Shown one piece after another: positions 61,740 to 64,000 of a stretch of 64,000 nt of DNA. The stretch comes from Occallatibacter riparius. GTDB lineage: Bacteria > Acidobacteriota > Terriglobia > Terriglobales > Acidobacteriaceae. Location of the stretch: positions 3,162,001 through 3,226,000 of the forward strand of contig NZ_CP093313.1 in assembly GCF_025264625.1 (NCBI RefSeq), read 5' to 3'. The notes under the pieces are model-generated. The model had not been told where the DNA came from, ran no database searches, and saw only the letters and a program-made list of their open reading frames with translations. The position numbers were made by a program, and so were the translations under genes. Each line of letters begins with the position of its first letter. Positions within the stretch are counted from its first letter, which is position 1.

Positions 61740-63188
61740 TTGAATCGCGTCTCCACGGCGGTCTCGCAGGTCGCGGGCTACTCCTACCAGCGCGGCCCCA
61801 CGGGGAACCTGGCCAACGTCGTCGAGCTGAACGGGCGCACCGTCAACTGGACCTACGACGGCATCAATCGCCTGACCAGCGAGTCCATCACCAGCGATCC
61901 GTCAAAGAACAACGGCTCGGTGAGCTATGGCCTCGACCCTGTAGGCAACAGAACGTCGGCGTCCTCTTCGCTCAATGGAATCCCATCCGGCAACTGGAGC
62001 TTCAACGCCGACGATGAGGTCTCGAGCGAGAGCTACGACGCCAATGGCAACGTGATCGCCTCGGGCGGCAAGAGCTTCGCCTACGACAGCCAGAACCATC
62101 TCATCTCAATGAACGGTGGCGCCGTCCAGATCCTCTACGACGGCGACGGCAACCGCGTAGCGAAGTCAGCAAACGGCATCGTCACCCGCTACCTCGTCGA
62201 CGACCTCAACCCCACCGGCTACGCCCAGGTCATCGAGGAACTAAGCGGCGCCGGCGTTGTTGAACGCCAGTACACCTACGGTCTGCAGCGCATCAGCCAA
62301 AACCAGCCCATCAACAACACCTGGACGATCAGCTTCTACGGTTACGACGGCGGTGGCAATCTCCGCCAGTTGACAGGCGCTTCTGGTGCGGTTACGGACA
62401 CCTACGAATACGACGCTTACGGAAACCACTGGGCTTCCAGCGGCACGACGCCCAACAACATGTTCTATAGGGGTGAGGAGTACGACTCTGATCTAGGTCT
62501 CCTTTATCTGAGAGCCCGGTACATGAACCCGTTGACTGGGAGGTTTGTCTCCCGTGATCCAGACGACGGTGTTCCCACTGATCCCATCAGCCTCCACAAA
62601 TATCTCTACGGCGACGCCGATCCTGTCGATTTATCCGATCCATGGGGTCTAGCTGCTGCTCCTGTCCTCCCTGTCCCTGAGCCGCCGCCTGCGCCTCAAA
62701 AACCCAACCGTGTAAGGCTTGACTACCTCATCATAATTGGCACAATTTCATTGACAGCTCACTATGCCCTGCCTCCACTCAGGAACCAGGTCAATTGCAT
62801 CTTTGAAGCTGAGGGAGGTGGACTGCGTGCGGTGAGTCAATACCTCGGGGCTCCGCAGGATTTGCTCGTCGATTGGGCATCGTGTTCGGCAATATCAGGT
62901 GCCAGAAAACGAGCTCACCAGGATCCACTTCAAGGCCCGTTCCCTCAACCCAATCCGGGGCCAAATCCAGCCCAGCCCAATGGATGCAATCCTTGTCCCC
63001 CACTTTCGTGCTACTGGGAACAACAAGGAACCTCACAAGGAAACCATGGATGCCCCGGTAACGTCCATTATCACTGGTACGAGTACAATCAATCGCCTGA
63101 CTGCAAGTGCCATCCAGACAGAAAGGACGCCTGCGCGCCGCCTGCCAATAGTCAGCTTTGCGGCCCAGGAGCGAAGTGGCCACTATGA
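61740..63188 (+). CDS. 5'-truncated Rhs/YD-repeat protein with core domain and toxin-like tip
   Basis: A YD-repeat frame is open from 61572, right after an in-frame TAG; the first possible start is TTG 61740. From that codon 482 residues follow. Residues about 1-260 are YD repeats (LTSESITSDPSKNNGS, YGLDPVGNRTSASS, FAYDSQNHLIS). The Rhs core signature is YDSDLGLLYLRARYMNPLTGRFVSRDPDDG, ending DLSDPWGL at about residue 303. The last 180 residues are the variable tip: a Pro-rich linker, then a Cys-rich segment with GCPGNVHYHWYEYN and CKCHP. Full Rhs proteins are over 1000 residues with a secretion N-terminus, absent here. This is therefore an orphan tip cassette or a remnant. Its stop codon overlaps the next gene as ATGA. 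Confidence 0.8.
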   Translation: MNRVSTAVSQVAGYSYQRGPTGNLANVVELNGRTVNWTYDGINRLTSESITSDPSKNNGSVSYGLDPVGNRTSASSSLNGIPSGNWSFNADDEVSSESYDANGNVIASGGKSFAYDSQNHLISMNGGAVQILYDGDGNRVAKSANGIVTRYLVDDLNPTGYAQVIEELSGAGVVERQYTYGLQRISQNQPINNTWTISFYGYDGGGNLRQLTGASGAVTDTYEYDAYGNHWASSGTTPNNMFYRGEEYDSDLGLLYLRARYMNPLTGRFVSRDPDDGVPTDPISLHKYLYGDADPVDLSDPWGLAAAPVLPVPEPPPAPQKPNRVRLDYLIIIGTISLTAHYALPPLRNQVNCIFEAEGGGLRAVSQYLGAPQDLLVDWASCSAISGARKRAHQDPLQGPFPQPNPGPNPAQPNGCNPCPPLSCYWEQQGTSQGNHGCPGNVHYHWYEYNQSPDCKCHPDRKDACAPPANSQLCGPGAKWPL

Positions 63189-63679
63189 GAGACATCACAT
63201 CAATTATGAATGCGTATCGAGAGTGTTCTCGAAACTTGTGGAACGTGTATTTCGCTCGAAAGGAGAACGTCGGCCCTTCTCTGGACATCTATGAACCGAT
63301 ACGGAAGATGCTTTTTGAATCCATCGTGGTAGATGAACTCTTTTATAAGGGAACTGCTGATGGGACCGATATCCTCCCGCCTGCATTGAAGGTAGTTCCG
63401 AAGCATCGCTCCCGACTTCTCGTTAAGGCGCTAGGTAGCCAAGGCAAAGCGAATTATTGGGGAGAGGGTGGAGACTTGTACGTTAGCCCTGACGACATCA
63501 CGTTGTCATTTATCGACTACTACGATTTCTCAAACATTTCGTTGCGAGATTTTCAATACTACCGTTGTAAGATTCTCCGTTTTCCCAGCCATTCCGACTA
63601 CGAAGGCAGAGAGGCGCTGCTTCAAGCTATGGATGGGGGGGTATTTCACGATGAGGAGCACGATGATGATCCCTCCTAG
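63185..63679 (+). CDS. Candidate immunity protein for the Rhs tip
   Basis: A 164-residue protein starting MRDITSIMNAYRECSRNLWNVYF and ending in the acidic HDEEHDDDPS. It has no signal peptide. I do not recognise a family. The ATG overlaps the TGA of the Rhs tip gene (ATGA), the arrangement typical of toxin and cognate immunity genes. The coding DNA is clearly richer in A/T than the rest of the window, suggesting transfer with the tip. Charged and aromatic residues dominate, as in many immunity proteins. The immunity role is inferred from context alone. Confidence 0.65.
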   Translation: MRDITSIMNAYRECSRNLWNVYFARKENVGPSLDIYEPIRKMLFESIVVDELFYKGTADGTDILPPALKVVPKHRSRLLVKALGSQGKANYWGEGGDLYVSPDDITLSFIDYYDFSNISLRDFQYYRCKILRFPSHSDYEGREALLQAMDGGVFHDEEHDDDPS

Positions 63680-63727
63680 ATCGACTCTAGCGTTCTGAAG
63701 AGGGCGGGTGGCTCAGGTCTGGGGTGC

Positions 63728-63756
63728 CCTAGGTCTCCCGGTTTTGGAGACCTAGG
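63728..63756. terminator. Perfect 11-bp hairpin between immunity gene and next Rhs module
   Basis: CCTAGGTCTCC (63728-63738) pairs exactly with GGAGACCTAGG (63746-63756) over a 7-base loop, 48 bases after the immunity-gene stop. It has no T tract. It may be a terminator or a recombination-prone joint of Rhs cassettes, because a new YD-repeat frame starts directly after it. Confidence 0.5.
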
Positions 63757-63776
63757 AGAGATGCGAGCGCCAGACC

Positions 63777-64000
63777 ATGACCGACGCCAGCGGCACCACG
63801 ACGTACTCCTACGACTCGATGGACCGGCTGACCACCAAGGCTACGCCCGAGGGCACCCTGAGCTACACTTACGATGCCGCCGGCAACCTCGCGTCCATGT
63901 CCTCGAACCACACCAACGGCGTCTCCGCTACCTACAGCTACGACGACCTGAACCGCCTGACCTCGGTTGTGGACGCAAACCTCGCCGGAGCAGGCACCAC
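63777..64000 (+). CDS. Second Rhs/YD-repeat fragment, 5' truncated and cut by window end
   Basis: After an in-frame TAG at 63753, a YD-repeat frame runs to the window end without stop. It reads ATG at 63777, then TDASGTTTYSYDSMDRL, YTYDAAGNLASM and YSYDDLNRLTSV. Its first 60 bases closely resemble those at the start of the upstream Rhs module (AGCGCCAGACC and following). No signal or upstream N-terminal domain is present. It is probably the displaced or orphan repeat part of an Rhs locus continuing to the right. Confidence 0.7.
   Translation, partial: MTDASGTTTYSYDSMDRLTTKATPEGTLSYTYDAAGNLASMSSNHTNGVSATYSYDDLNRLTSVVDANLAGAGT

Noticed and set aside
1..64000. tRNA, rRNA, CRISPR arrays, complete insertion sequences or attachment sites.
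   Set aside because: None was found by eye; no tandem spaced repeats of CRISPR kind, no transposase-like gene and no tRNA-like cloverleaf was recognised, although a covariance search could reveal small RNAs.

Overview
The window looks like chromosome from an Acidobacteriota soil heterotroph, probably Terriglobia/Acidobacteriaceae. This is inferred from gene content, not from a marker gene: an Oar-like TonB-dependent receptor, a secreted Ig-like repeat protein, an ECF sigma factor of the TIGR02999 type beside a TPR-bearing serine/threonine kinase, many Tat-exported glycoside hydrolases, and GC-rich coding sequence. I found no rRNA, tRNA, CRISPR array or complete insertion sequence.

Layout: (1) 1-2.9 kb, an efflux set (HlyD/EmrA-type adaptor cut by the window edge, TolC-type channel) divergent from a TetR regulator with a palindromic operator between them. 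(2) 3.3-6.8 kb, a secreted NHL/Ig-like/CBM2 protein. (3) 6.9-13.7 kb, a minus-strand stressosome operon: receiver protein, RsbR, RsbS, RsbT, an RsbT-PP2C fusion, an RsbT-histidine kinase-REC-REC hybrid and a REC-PAS-histidine kinase. (4) 14.1-25.0 kb, a beta-galactoside-type locus: GH35, GH2, LacI regulator, DUF5107-TPR protein and MFS sugar porter. (5) 25.2-31.6 kb, an ArsR regulator divergent from an RND efflux operon (pump, adaptor, outer-membrane lipoprotein). (6) 31.7-41.8 kb, a di-heme cytochrome, a HEAT-repeat exported protein and a 991-residue exported protein, then a divergent ECF sigma factor and receptor kinase. (7) 42.2-61.4 kb, a mannoside/N-glycan-type locus: GH92, GH31, ROK kinase, GH38, LacI regulator, tandem metallo-beta-lactamase protein, GmhA-like SIS isomerase, MFS porter, NagA and a large TonB-dependent receptor. 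(8) 61.5-64 kb, truncated Rhs/YD-repeat modules with a probable toxin tip and a translationally coupled immunity-gene candidate.

The strongest system-level observation is in region 7. Five copies of a 14-bp palindrome related to TGGAATCGATTCCA lie in intergenic regions in front of GH38/lacI, the tandem-MBL gene, the MFS/nagA pair and the TonB receptor. This ties receptor, exported enzymes, porter and sugar-phosphate enzymes into one probable LacI regulon. Within it, the two-gene unit encoding a Tat-exported tandem MBL protein and a SIS isomerase has no obvious place in known mannose or GlcNAc catabolism and is the best candidate for an undescribed function. The stressosome operon, whose apparent output is histidine kinases with no sigma-B visible, and the Rhs toxin/immunity pair are the next most interesting.
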